A stretch of DNA of 64,000 nucleotides, taken from positions 1 through 64,000 of the forward strand of contig NZ_QVMI01000003.1 of assembly GCF_010500965.1 (NCBI RefSeq), written 5' to 3'. This document shows positions 15,025 through 23,900 of the stretch, piece by piece; within the stretch, counting starts at the first letter, position 1, and each line of letters starts with the position of its first letter. The notes beneath the pieces are model-generated. The model had not been told where the DNA came from. It saw only the letters and a program-made list of their open reading frames with translations, and did no database searches. A program made the translations under genes and the position numbers. This DNA comes from Bacteroides sp. 51. GTDB lineage: Bacteria > Bacteroidota > Bacteroidia > Bacteroidales > Bacteroidaceae.

Positions 15025-16259
15025 TGAGCAAGCCACGTATATTTGTCACCGGAGTTGGCATTATTTCCGGTATAGGGCTTGATGCAGAAGAAAACATGAC
15101 CATGCTGACCGAAGGAAAGCACGGCATGGCAAATATCAGCCTTTTCCCTACAGCCCTCGACGTACCCGTATCCGAGGTAAAGCTAACCAATGAAGAACTT
15201 AAAGATATAACGGACACCACCGGGACACTTCCACGCACAGCCCTATTAGGCCTGCACGCCGCCCAGGAAGCCATGCGCGATGCCGATCTGGATGGACTCT
15301 ATATGGATGACATACGCATCGGATTCATTTCCGCCACCTCTACAGGAGGAATGGATCTGAGCGAGAACTTCTATACCCCTTTCCGGGAAAACAATCTAAA
15401 AGGAAAGCTGCGCAATATAGGCCTGCACGATTGTGGGGGGATCAGCGATGCCATAGCCGAAGCATTGTACATCTCAGAGTGTTACAGAGCCATCATAACC
15501 ACCATCAGTACCGCCTGCTCGTCGGCTGCGAATGCCATTATGTTTGGCGCACGGCTCATCCGGAGCGGACAGTTGGACGCGGTTGTGGTAGGGGGTACGG
15601 ATGCTTTGTGCCGGTTTACGATGAACGGATTTAACTCGCTGCAAATTCTGAGCAAAGAGCATTGCCGCCCGTTCGATCAAAACCGCACGGGTCTGAACCT
15701 GGGCGAAGGAGCAGGATACCTGGTATTGCAAAATGAAAAGGACCTGATGAACGATCCGTACTGCGAACTCACCGGCTATGCCAACGTCAACGAGGCGTAC
15801 CACCAAACGGCCAGCTCGCCCGAAGGTAATGGGCCGTACCGTTCCATGTGCGAGGCTATAATGATGGCCGGCATATTGCCCGAAGAGATTAGTTACATCA
15901 ACGCCCACGGCACCGGAACACCAAGCAATGACCTTGCCGAGAGCGTGGCACTGAAACGCGTATTCGGCGATAAAATACCGCCATTCAGTTCGGTAAAAGC
16001 ATCTATCGGTCATACGTTGGGGGCAGCCGGAGGAATAGAGGCCGCACTTTCGGCTTTGGCCATCAGGCACGGGGTACTGTATCCCAACCTGAACTTCCGC
16101 ACACCGATGGAAGAAACCGGATTGAAACCGATCCCGGTATTCCTGGACGATATCGAGGTCAACCACGTCCTTTCCAATTCCTTTGGTTTCGGCGGAAGCA
16201 ACACCTCCCTTTTATTCTCTAAAACAGACGTTACCGCACCCCCAATTTATGATCTATGA
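15024..16259 (+). CDS. Beta-ketoacyl-ACP synthase (FabF-like)
   Basis: A 411-residue KAS with all catalytic residues: Cys165 in TISTACSSAANA, His in NAHGTGTPSND and His in SIGHTLGAAGG, ending SNSFGFGGSN. Its ACP lies directly upstream and a chain-length-factor-like protein directly downstream (4-base overlap), the usual ACP-KS-CLF order of aryl polyene clusters. The pair probably performs the repeated elongation steps. Confidence 0.88.
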   Translation: MSKPRIFVTGVGIISGIGLDAEENMTMLTEGKHGMANISLFPTALDVPVSEVKLTNEELKDITDTTGTLPRTALLGLHAAQEAMRDADLDGLYMDDIRIGFISATSTGGMDLSENFYTPFRENNLKGKLRNIGLHDCGGISDAIAEALYISECYRAIITTISTACSSAANAIMFGARLIRSGQLDAVVVGGTDALCRFTMNGFNSLQILSKEHCRPFDQNRTGLNLGEGAGYLVLQNEKDLMNDPYCELTGYANVNEAYHQTASSPEGNGPYRSMCEAIMMAGILPEEISYINAHGTGTPSNDLAESVALKRVFGDKIPPFSSVKASIGHTLGAAGGIEAALSALAIRHGVLYPNLNFRTPMEETGLKPIPVFLDDIEVNHVLSNSFGFGGSNTSLLFSKTDVTAPPIYDL

Positions 16260-17173
16260 TAACACCAGCATATATAAACAGCATGGCATCCATACATCCC
16301 GGGTCAGGGGATGCATCGCAAGGATATCTTACGGCCAGCGAGCCCGATTACAAAGAACTGATCAAGAACCCCGCGCTACGCCGCCGGATGAGTCGCATCG
16401 TAAAGATGGGCGTGGCCTGCGCCATGCAGTGCCTGAGCGACACACCCGTCGAAGAGATTGATTCCATTATCACCGCCACGGGGCTGGGCTGCCTGGCCGA
16501 TACGGAAAGGTTCATGAACAATCTGCTTGATAACCGCGAGCAGCTGCTCACCCCCACTCCGTTTATTCAATCTACATTCAACACGGTAGGAGCGCAGATT
16601 GCAATGCTCTGCGGGAACCAGGGGTATAATATGACGTACGTGCACCGCGGGGTGAGCTTTGAATCGGCCCTGCTCGACGCGATGCTCCGCCTCGATGAGG
16701 GCGACCGCAAGGTACTGGTCGGCGCATTCGACGAAATGACGCCCACCTCGCACGCCATCCACCAACGGCTGGGTGCATTCCGGCAGAACGTAGGTGGAGA
16801 AGGGGCGCAATTCTTCTTGCTCGGCAGTGAGAAGACGGACAAGAGCCTGGCTCGCATTACCTCTCCGTATGGCCAACGTCATATCGAAGAGTATCTGGAA
16901 GAGTATGGATTATCCGTCAGAGACATTGACTTCCTGATTTATGACAGGAGTTCCATAACCAGTGATAACGGACAGGATCTTTTCCGTAACCTCTACTTCC
17001 CGCGCACGCCTTACGAGAGGTTCAAGCGGCAGTGCGGCGAATATCAAACGGCCATTGCTTTTGGTCTTTGGCGTGCGGTGCAGAAGCTGAGTGAGGATAA
17101 GAGCATCCGCCACATTCTGGTTCGTAACGCCTACCAGTGGGAGAAATCGTTTATCCTCGTCAGCCGCCCATGA
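16256..17173 (+). CDS. Chain-length-factor-like ketosynthase without active-site Cys
   Basis: A 305-residue thiolase-fold protein, shorter than a full KAS (about 410). Where the Cys would lie it reads PFIQSTFNTVGAQIAML, so there is no nucleophile, and the HGTGT and GHTLGAAG motifs are missing. Such proteins pair with an active KAS and set chain length. It starts inside the upstream KAS stop codon (ATGA), as expected for an obligate partner. An N-terminal beta-ketoacyl synthase-like domain is an alternative name for the same fold. Confidence 0.8.
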   Translation: MITPAYINSMASIHPGSGDASQGYLTASEPDYKELIKNPALRRRMSRIVKMGVACAMQCLSDTPVEEIDSIITATGLGCLADTERFMNNLLDNREQLLTPTPFIQSTFNTVGAQIAMLCGNQGYNMTYVHRGVSFESALLDAMLRLDEGDRKVLVGAFDEMTPTSHAIHQRLGAFRQNVGGEGAQFFLLGSEKTDKSLARITSPYGQRHIEEYLEEYGLSVRDIDFLIYDRSSITSDNGQDLFRNLYFPRTPYERFKRQCGEYQTAIAFGLWRAVQKLSEDKSIRHILVRNAYQWEKSFILVSRP

Positions 17174-17850
17174 TCATCGCCCTATTCATACTGTTTGCAC
17201 TGGTCCTCGGGTTCCTGTTTTATGCCTCTTACAGCATCGGAGCCGGAATATATATCAAAGCGTTTTGCCGGATGCAGACAGATGAGCGGGTAGTTGCCCT
17301 GACCTTCGATGACGGTCCGGACCCGGTGCAAACGCCCAAGGTATTGGATGTACTGAAGGAGCACCACGTTCGGGCTACGTTCTTCTGCATCGGGTCGAAG
17401 GTCAAAGGAAACGAGGCGATTATACAGCGCATGGTTGCCGAGGGGCACACCCTCGGCAACCACTCGTACGCCCATACGTGGCGGTTTCCTCTCTATTCCA
17501 CCCAACGGATGACGGCGGATTTGGAGCAATGCCGCCGGGAACTTGAAGAAGCCTCGGGTCAGAAGGTGGTTTGGTTCCGTCCGCCGTTCGGGGTAACGAA
17601 TCCCACCATAGCCCGGGTCGTTAAACGCCTGGGATACAAGACAATGGGGTGGAACATCCGCACACTGGACACGCAACAACCCTCGCACGAAAAGATAATC
17701 AGCCACATCCATAAGCGGCTCCGCCCGGGTTCCATTATTTTACTGCACGACCGGATGCCGGGGAGCGAGGTACTGCTCGGCCGCATATTGGAGGAGCTGA
17801 AGAAGCGGAAATTCAATGTTCAGAACGATTTCGTTATTTCTACTCTATAG
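17170..17850 (+). CDS. NodB-type polysaccharide deacetylase, membrane anchored
   Basis: The ATG at 17170 overlaps the upstream stop (ATGA); an earlier frame start at 17137 is unlikely. The 227-residue protein has an N-terminal membrane segment (MIIALFILFALVLGFLFYAS) and a carbohydrate esterase 4 domain: ALTFDDGPD, GNHSYAHT with the two metal His, WFRPPFG, and IILLHDR. All expected metal and catalytic residues are visible. It would remove N-acetyl groups from a sugar polymer or glycolipid outside the cytoplasm. With the GT2 gene further along it suggests that a sugar is attached to the polyene lipid; this is inference. Confidence 0.88.
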   Translation: MIIALFILFALVLGFLFYASYSIGAGIYIKAFCRMQTDERVVALTFDDGPDPVQTPKVLDVLKEHHVRATFFCIGSKVKGNEAIIQRMVAEGHTLGNHSYAHTWRFPLYSTQRMTADLEQCRRELEEASGQKVVWFRPPFGVTNPTIARVVKRLGYKTMGWNIRTLDTQQPSHEKIISHIHKRLRPGSIILLHDRMPGSEVLLGRILEELKKRKFNVQNDFVISTL

Positions 17851-18208
17851 AAAACGAAAAATAGGCCAGAAGTCTCACTCATTCCGTTAGATCCCCCATA
17901 AACAAAGGGCTTCACCGAAATGAATGCTACTTTTAGCATGTTTTTGAAACATACTAAGTAGAGAACGGCAGTAACGTCCAATACGCCGCCTGCTGGTTTA
18001 ACCGCACCCAAACCATTGGTCACTTTGGCTATGTCTGGTACAAAATCACCGAACCGAAGGTACAAGTATCCACCAACACGCTACTCAACGGCGACGGCAG
18101 CATCAACTGGCCCGCGCCTTAAGTTATTCTTTCCGTCGCACGACTTGTACGCACAAGCCCTGCGACGGATTTTTTTCTTATCTTTGTCCACTCAAAAGAA
18201 TAAGAAAA
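17851..18208. other. Intergenic gap holding a C-terminal coding remnant
   Basis: No intact gene is seen. The only coding-looking part is an open frame at 17958-18122, described separately. The break in an otherwise tightly packed operon suggests loss of a gene here. Confidence 0.5.
17958..18122 (+). pseudogene. Unrecognised coding remnant (about 54 codons, no start)
   Basis: The frame has no start codon of its own but a coding-like composition: QYAACWFNRTQTIGHFGYVW, then YKITEPKVQVSTNTLLNGDG and a stop after SINWPAP. Aromatic residues and a strand-like pattern suggest the end of an extracellular or phage-like structural protein. I do not recognise the family. Confidence 0.35.
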
Positions 18209-18838
18209 ATGAAACGCATAGCCATCCACCTCCTCTGCCTGCTCTTTGCCACCATCGGCCACGCCCAAATGCGCCCGATGAGCAACACGGACCAGTTCAA
18301 CAACCGTTTAGCCGCCGAAGCCCAAACCCTGCAATCCATCGAGAGCGACTTCATACAGCAGAAATACCTCGACGTATTCGACGAGAAAGTAACCTCCCGC
18401 GGCCGCTTCTACTACAAGAAAGAAAACAAAATCTGCCTCCAGTACAGTCGCCCCCTCAACTACCTGATCGTGATCAACAACGCCCGGCTCAAAATCGTTT
18501 CCGACGGCAAAAAGAGCATCATGAACCTCAGCTCCAACAAAATGATGAACCAAATGCAGGACATGCTCACCGCCTGCATGGTGGGCGATCTCTCCAAACT
18601 ATCGTCCAACTACCAGCTATCCTACTTTGAAGATAGTAAATACTACCTCGTCCGGATCAAACCAACCAACAAAGCCATTCAGGCATACATCGCCGAAATG
18701 GAAATCCACCTTGACAAGACAGACATGTCCGTATGCCGGCTGCGCCTTTCCGAAACAGCCACCAACTACACCGAATACGAATTCCTGAACAAGAAATTTA
18801 ACTCACTCACAGATGAAAACGTTTTCTCGGTACGTTAG
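18209..18838 (+). CDS. LolA-like periplasmic lipoprotein carrier
   Basis: A 209-residue exported protein with a signal peptide (MKRIAIHLLCLLFATIGHAQ). After it comes a LolA-type pattern: LQSIESDFIQQKYLDVFDEK, then SRGRFYYKKENKICLQYSRP and LNYLIVINNARLKIVSDGKK. LolA homologues occur in most aryl polyene clusters and are thought to shuttle the polyene lipid across the periplasm. It overlaps the downstream lipoprotein gene by 26 bases. Confidence 0.83.
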   Translation: MKRIAIHLLCLLFATIGHAQMRPMSNTDQFNNRLAAEAQTLQSIESDFIQQKYLDVFDEKVTSRGRFYYKKENKICLQYSRPLNYLIVINNARLKIVSDGKKSIMNLSSNKMMNQMQDMLTACMVGDLSKLSSNYQLSYFEDSKYYLVRIKPTNKAIQAYIAEMEIHLDKTDMSVCRLRLSETATNYTEYEFLNKKFNSLTDENVFSVR

Positions 18839-19364
18839 CCTATTGCTGTTCATCTGCATCGGCATCGGCACCACGTCCTGCTCGCCACGCCTCCACAACC
18901 AGTCCGCCGGCGGGGCCGAAATTGTGACCACAGATACCGTATCGCAGCAGTTCAACCTGCAACTCGACTTTATGAAGCACCATTTCAGCGGCATGCTCAT
19001 CGCCCGCCGCATGACCGATGACGAAGTGCGACTACTCTTCACCTCCTATTTCGGACTCAGCATATTCGACTTTTCCCTCCGGGGCGACAGCCTGCACGTA
19101 AACAGTTGCATAGAGCCTATGCGCAAGAAAAACCTACTCCGGATACTGGAACATGACTTCAAACAAGTCTTTCTACCCAACCAACCCGTACGCATTAAAG
19201 AGAAAAGTGCTATCTTTGAACGGCGAACCAGCGGGAAAGGAATGGGGAAAACAATCATCTCATTGAGCCAGTTCTCCGGCAGCCAACCCCAAAGGATACA
19301 AATCAAACATCCGTGGATACGGTTGAAGATACAATTAGATAAATTAGAACCCAATAACCCATAA
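18813..19364 (+). CDS. Lipoprotein of aryl polyene cluster (DUF3261-like)
   Basis: The 183-residue product has a lipoprotein signal peptide with lipobox GTTSC (Cys about 23). The mature part has FNLQLDFMKHHFSGMLIARR, typical of the short LolB-like or DUF3261 lipoproteins that accompany LolA and MMPL genes in these clusters. It may receive the polyene lipid at the outer membrane. The family call is tentative since the similarity is by context and pattern. Confidence 0.65.
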   Translation: MKTFSRYVSLLLFICIGIGTTSCSPRLHNQSAGGAEIVTTDTVSQQFNLQLDFMKHHFSGMLIARRMTDDEVRLLFTSYFGLSIFDFSLRGDSLHVNSCIEPMRKKNLLRILEHDFKQVFLPNQPVRIKEKSAIFERRTSGKGMGKTIISLSQFSGSQPQRIQIKHPWIRLKIQLDKLEPNNP

Positions 19365-19365
19365 C

Positions 19366-19737
19366 ATGTTAATCGCACAATTCTATACCCCCCTCTCGCA
19401 AGAAACCACCGGCGAAACCGCATGGACGGTAAGCGTAGAGCTAAACCCACACCACGCCGTATACCAGGGACACTTCCCCGGCAACCCCGTATTGCCCGGC
19501 GTATGTACCCTGCAAATCATCAAAGAATGCCTGGAAGAACTGATGGACAGCACACTCCAATACGCCCAAGTCAACTCCTGCAAATACCTCTCCGCCATAA
19601 ACCCTTATGATACTCCCCGGCTGCAACTCAACCTCGCCGTCAAGGAACTCGAAGACCACCAGATACAACTCCTGGCCGACGGAAGAACCGGAGATACAGA
19701 CTTCATCAAACTAAAAGCAACCCTCGCAAGGAAGTAA
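19366..19737 (+). CDS. Hotdog 3-hydroxyacyl-ACP dehydratase
   Basis: A 123-residue single-hotdog protein with the canonical FabA/FabZ-like active-site strand HHAVYQGHFPGNPVLPGV, including the catalytic His. It is likely the active dehydratase that forms the polyene double bonds, perhaps with the Gln-substituted homologue at 11905. The spacing to the lipoprotein gene is one base. Confidence 0.82.
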   Translation: MLIAQFYTPLSQETTGETAWTVSVELNPHHAVYQGHFPGNPVLPGVCTLQIIKECLEELMDSTLQYAQVNSCKYLSAINPYDTPRLQLNLAVKELEDHQIQLLADGRTGDTDFIKLKATLARK

Positions 19738-19750
19738 CCTCCGCAAAGGT

Positions 19751-20938
19751 ATGGCAGAACAAACAACGGCATATTGGCACCAAAAGCTCAGGGCGCTACA
19801 AGTAGCGGTCATCGTCCCAACGTATAACAACGATAAGACACTGGCCGACGTACTGAACCACGTCCGCGCCTACGCCCCCGACATCATCGTCATAAACGAT
19901 GGTTCGACCGACCATACCGCCGAAATTCTGAAAGACTACCCGGACTTCCAGATCATCACCCACCCCCGCAACAAAGGCAAAGGCACCGCACTCAAGAACG
20001 GACTGCGCCTGGCCAGGGAAAAAGGATTCCGCTATGCCATCACCCTCGACTCGGACGGGCAGCACTTCGCTTCGGACATTCCCGTGTTCATCACCGAAAT
20101 AGAGTCCACCCCCGATGCCCTGTTGGTAGGCGCCCGCAACCTTGAGGCCGAAAACATGCCCGGCAAGAACACCTTCGCCAATAAGTTCTCCAACTTTTGG
20201 TACAAACTGGAAACGGGCATTAAGCTACAAGATACCCAGTCCGGCTACCGCCTCTACCCCGTACAACGGATGGGCAACATGAAATACTACACCTCCAAAT
20301 ACGAGTTCGAGTTGGAAGCTATCGTCTTCGCCGCCTGGAAAGGCATCCCGGTGAGGAACATCGGCATCCATGTGTACTATCCCCCCGAAGGCGAACGTGT
20401 TTCGCACTTCCGCCCGCTACGCGATTTCACCCGCATCAGCATACTGAACACCTTCCTGGTACTCATTGCCTTCCTATGGATATGGCCCCGGAACTTCTTC
20501 CGCCAGTTTACGTGGAGCAATATCAAGAAGTTCTTCAACGAGCATATCCTGCACTCCAAAGAGTCCAACAGCAAAATGACACTCGCCGTTATGCTGGGGG
20601 TATTTATGGGCATTGTACCGATCTGGGGCTATCAGATGCTGGTTACATTGGTCCTCTCGCGCTTACTCAAACTAAACACGGTAATCGCTATTGTAGCCGC
20701 CAACATCAGCATTCCGCCTATGATACCATTCATCCTCTATGGCAGTTATCTAACCGGGTGCCTGGTATTAGGAAGGCCAACCACACTAAACTTCACCGAC
20801 GTCTCTTTTGATAATATCCGCACCGTACTGGAACAGTATTTAATCGGTAGCGTCTTGTTTGCAGCGATATGCAGTGTAGTTATCGGACTCATTTTCGGCG
20901 GAATACTCGCTATTTGCAGGAAAGGGCACACATCATGA
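19751..20938 (+). CDS. GT2 glycosyltransferase with C-terminal DUF2062 membrane domain
   Basis: Residues about 15-240 are a GT-A family 2 glycosyltransferase: AVIVPTYNNDKTLADVL, IIVINDGSTDHT and ITLDSDGQH (the DxD-like metal motif), with GARNLEAENMPG and QDTQSGYRLYP. The C-terminal part (about 245-395) has several membrane spans, including LAVMLGVFMGIVPIWGYQML, a DUF2062 signature. DPM-like enzymes move a sugar to a lipid carrier. The fused DUF2062 form is common in Bacteroidetes pigment clusters. It overlaps the exporter gene by 4 bases. Confidence 0.85.
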   Translation: MAEQTTAYWHQKLRALQVAVIVPTYNNDKTLADVLNHVRAYAPDIIVINDGSTDHTAEILKDYPDFQIITHPRNKGKGTALKNGLRLAREKGFRYAITLDSDGQHFASDIPVFITEIESTPDALLVGARNLEAENMPGKNTFANKFSNFWYKLETGIKLQDTQSGYRLYPVQRMGNMKYYTSKYEFELEAIVFAAWKGIPVRNIGIHVYYPPEGERVSHFRPLRDFTRISILNTFLVLIAFLWIWPRNFFRQFTWSNIKKFFNEHILHSKESNSKMTLAVMLGVFMGIVPIWGYQMLVTLVLSRLLKLNTVIAIVAANISIPPMIPFILYGSYLTGCLVLGRPTTLNFTDVSFDNIRTVLEQYLIGSVLFAAICSVVIGLIFGGILAICRKGHTS

Positions 20939-23900
20939 CAAAGCTGTTTATCCAACTCTACGAATTCTTCCAACGGCATAAGTTACTGCTTTATTCATCG
21001 CTGGTCATCTGGGTTGCCGTCATGGCATACTTCGCCCTCCAAATCCGTTTTGAGGAGAACGTATCCCGGTTCCTTCCCGATACCAAGAGTGCGGAAGTGG
21101 CCGGCAAGGTGTTCGAGAATCTGAAGATTAAGGATAAGATCATTGTGATGTTCTCGGCTAATGATATCCACCCCCTACCCCCGCCAGCGGGGGACACGAT
21201 GCCGAATAGCAACTTAAATACAGATGATGATGCATCGTATCCCAGCGGGACTTCATCGGCATCGTATCCCCCTCTGGAGGGAGCAGGGGGAGGATCTGAC
21301 CCAAGCAAATACGAAGAACTCGCCCAACAACTAGAACAAATCCTCACCGAACAACTCGGAGATACCTACATCAAAGACATCTTCTACAAAGTAGACGATA
21401 ACATCATCGGTAATATGCGGGATTTTGTATACAATCATCTCCCCCTCTTCCTGACCGATGCCGACTACCAACGCTTCGATTCCCTCCTACATACGGAATC
21501 TATCGAAGCCGCCATGCAGAAAAACTACGGCAACCTGCTCTCTCCTGCCGGAATCGCGCTCAAAGACTTCATCATGCGCGACCCATTAGGCCTGGGAGGA
21601 AGTACGCTGAAACACTTACAAGACTTTCAACTGGAATCCAATTACGAAATCGTCAATGGGCATATCTTCTCCACAGACGGCTCCACCTCTTTCATGTTCA
21701 TCAGTCCGGTGTTCAGCACAGGAAGTACAGGTGATAATGAACGCCTCGTCTATGTACTGGAAGAAGCCATACAAAAGCTAAACAGCGAAAACCCGGAGAT
21801 CCGGATTTCCTATTTCGGTGGCCCCTCCGTAGCCGTCTACAATGCCCGGCAGATTAAGAAAGACACCATAATCACCACCAACATCGCACTGGTGATTATC
21901 ATGATCTTCATTTCTATGGTATTCAAGCGTAAAAGAGCCATTCCGCTGATTATCACCCCGGTACTATTCGGAGCACTCTTCGCACTTTGCCTGATCTTCT
22001 TCATCAAAGGCACCATATCGGCCATTGCCGTGGGAGCCGGTTCAGTCGTTTTCGGTATTGCCCTGAGCTATTCCATCCATATGCTGGCCCATCAGAATCA
22101 TGTCAATTCCGTGCAGCAGCTCATTAAAGAAATAGCCTACCCGCTGACCGTCGGCAGCTTTACAACCATCGGTGCATTTGCTGGATTACTGTTCACCAGC
22201 TCAGACCTGTTACGCGATTTCGGGCTTTTCGCATCTCTGGTACTTATCGGCACCACCCTGTTCTGCCTCATCTACCTGCCTCATTTCCTGAAAAGTCAGG
22301 CACACGTAAAACAAGGCAAGGTGCTTCATTTTATCGAACGCATAAATGCGTATCATTTTGATAAGAACAAGTGGCTGGTAGGTACGCTGGTAATCATTAC
22401 CATCATATGCTTTTTCGCCTCACAACGTGTAGGCTTCAACGAAAACATGATGGAGCTAAACTACGAGCCTAAGCATTTAAAGCAAGCCGAAAACAAACTG
22501 AATGATATGTTCAACCAAACGGAGAAAACCATACTGTTTGTCACCGTAGGCAAAGACATGAATGAGGCAACGGCCAACTACGCGGGGACTAACCGGAAAC
22601 TGGCCGACCTGAAACAAGAAAACCAAATCAAAGAATACGCCACCGTACAACAGTTCCTTATTCCGCAGGATGAACAGGAAAAACGGCTCCGGAAATGGAA
22701 TGCGTACTGGACACCGGAAAAGAAAGAACACCTCCGCCAAACGGTGGAAAGTGAAGCCGATAAATACAAATTCCGTAAGCGCTCCTTCGACCCGTTCTTT
22801 AATTGGTTGAATACCTCGTTCGAAACATTGGATTACAACTCCAATGAAAACCAAATCAGCAATAAACTGTTGACCGAGTGGCAAACCACGGCCGACTCGC
22901 TGACCATGATCGTCAGCCAGGTGCGTTTAAGTGATGATACCAAAGACATGGTGTATCAATCCTTCAACTCCGATCCGAACATTGTCGTCTTCGACCGGGC
23001 ATACTTTACCAATAAATGGGTATCCGCCGTAAATGATGACTTCTACCTGATTCTTTATATCTCCTCCTTCCTGGTATTCTTTGCCCTATGGATTTCGTAT
23101 GGGCGGATAGAATTAACACTGATGAGCTTCCTGCCCATGCTAATCAGTTGGGTCATCATTATTGGTATTATGGGACTATTGGGGATACAATTCAATATCG
23201 TAAATATCATCCTTTCGACCTTCATCTTTGGTATTGGCGATGATTTCAGCATCTTCATCATGGATGGGTTACAGAGTAAATTCCGTACGGGACAACGAGT
23301 ATTGAACTCCCATAAAACGGCCATATTCTTTGCAGCTTTCACCATGATTGTAGGAATGGGGGCATTGATATTTGCCAAACATCCGGCACTGCAATCCATC
23401 TCTGTTGTATCTATACTTGGCATGGTGGTAGTTGTGCTGGTGTCCTACACCATACAACCCATCTTCTTTAATATCTTTATTGCCAGACCTGCCCAAAAAG
23501 GACTTCCGCCTTACACATTATTTGGTATTCTACGGAGTACATTTATGTTCCTGATCTTTACTATCGGCTGCATTGTAATTGGTTTCATTATCTTATTATT
23601 GATACCCGTTCCGATGAAGAAGTCCGGCAAAAAGCATTTCGTATGTTATATTATTCATCGTTGCTGCCGGTTGATCGTTGCATCTGGTACATTTGCCAAA
23701 AAAGAAAGAATCAACGTTTCAGGAGAAACGTTCGAAAAACCGGGAATCATCATAGCGAACCATCAATCTTTTATCGATATTCTCGTAATCCTGTCCCTTT
23801 CGCCTAAGATTATTATGGTGACAAAGAAATGGGTGTGGAAATCGCCTCTCTTCGGATTCATTATTCGTTATGTCGATTTCTACTATACAGGCAATGGTTA

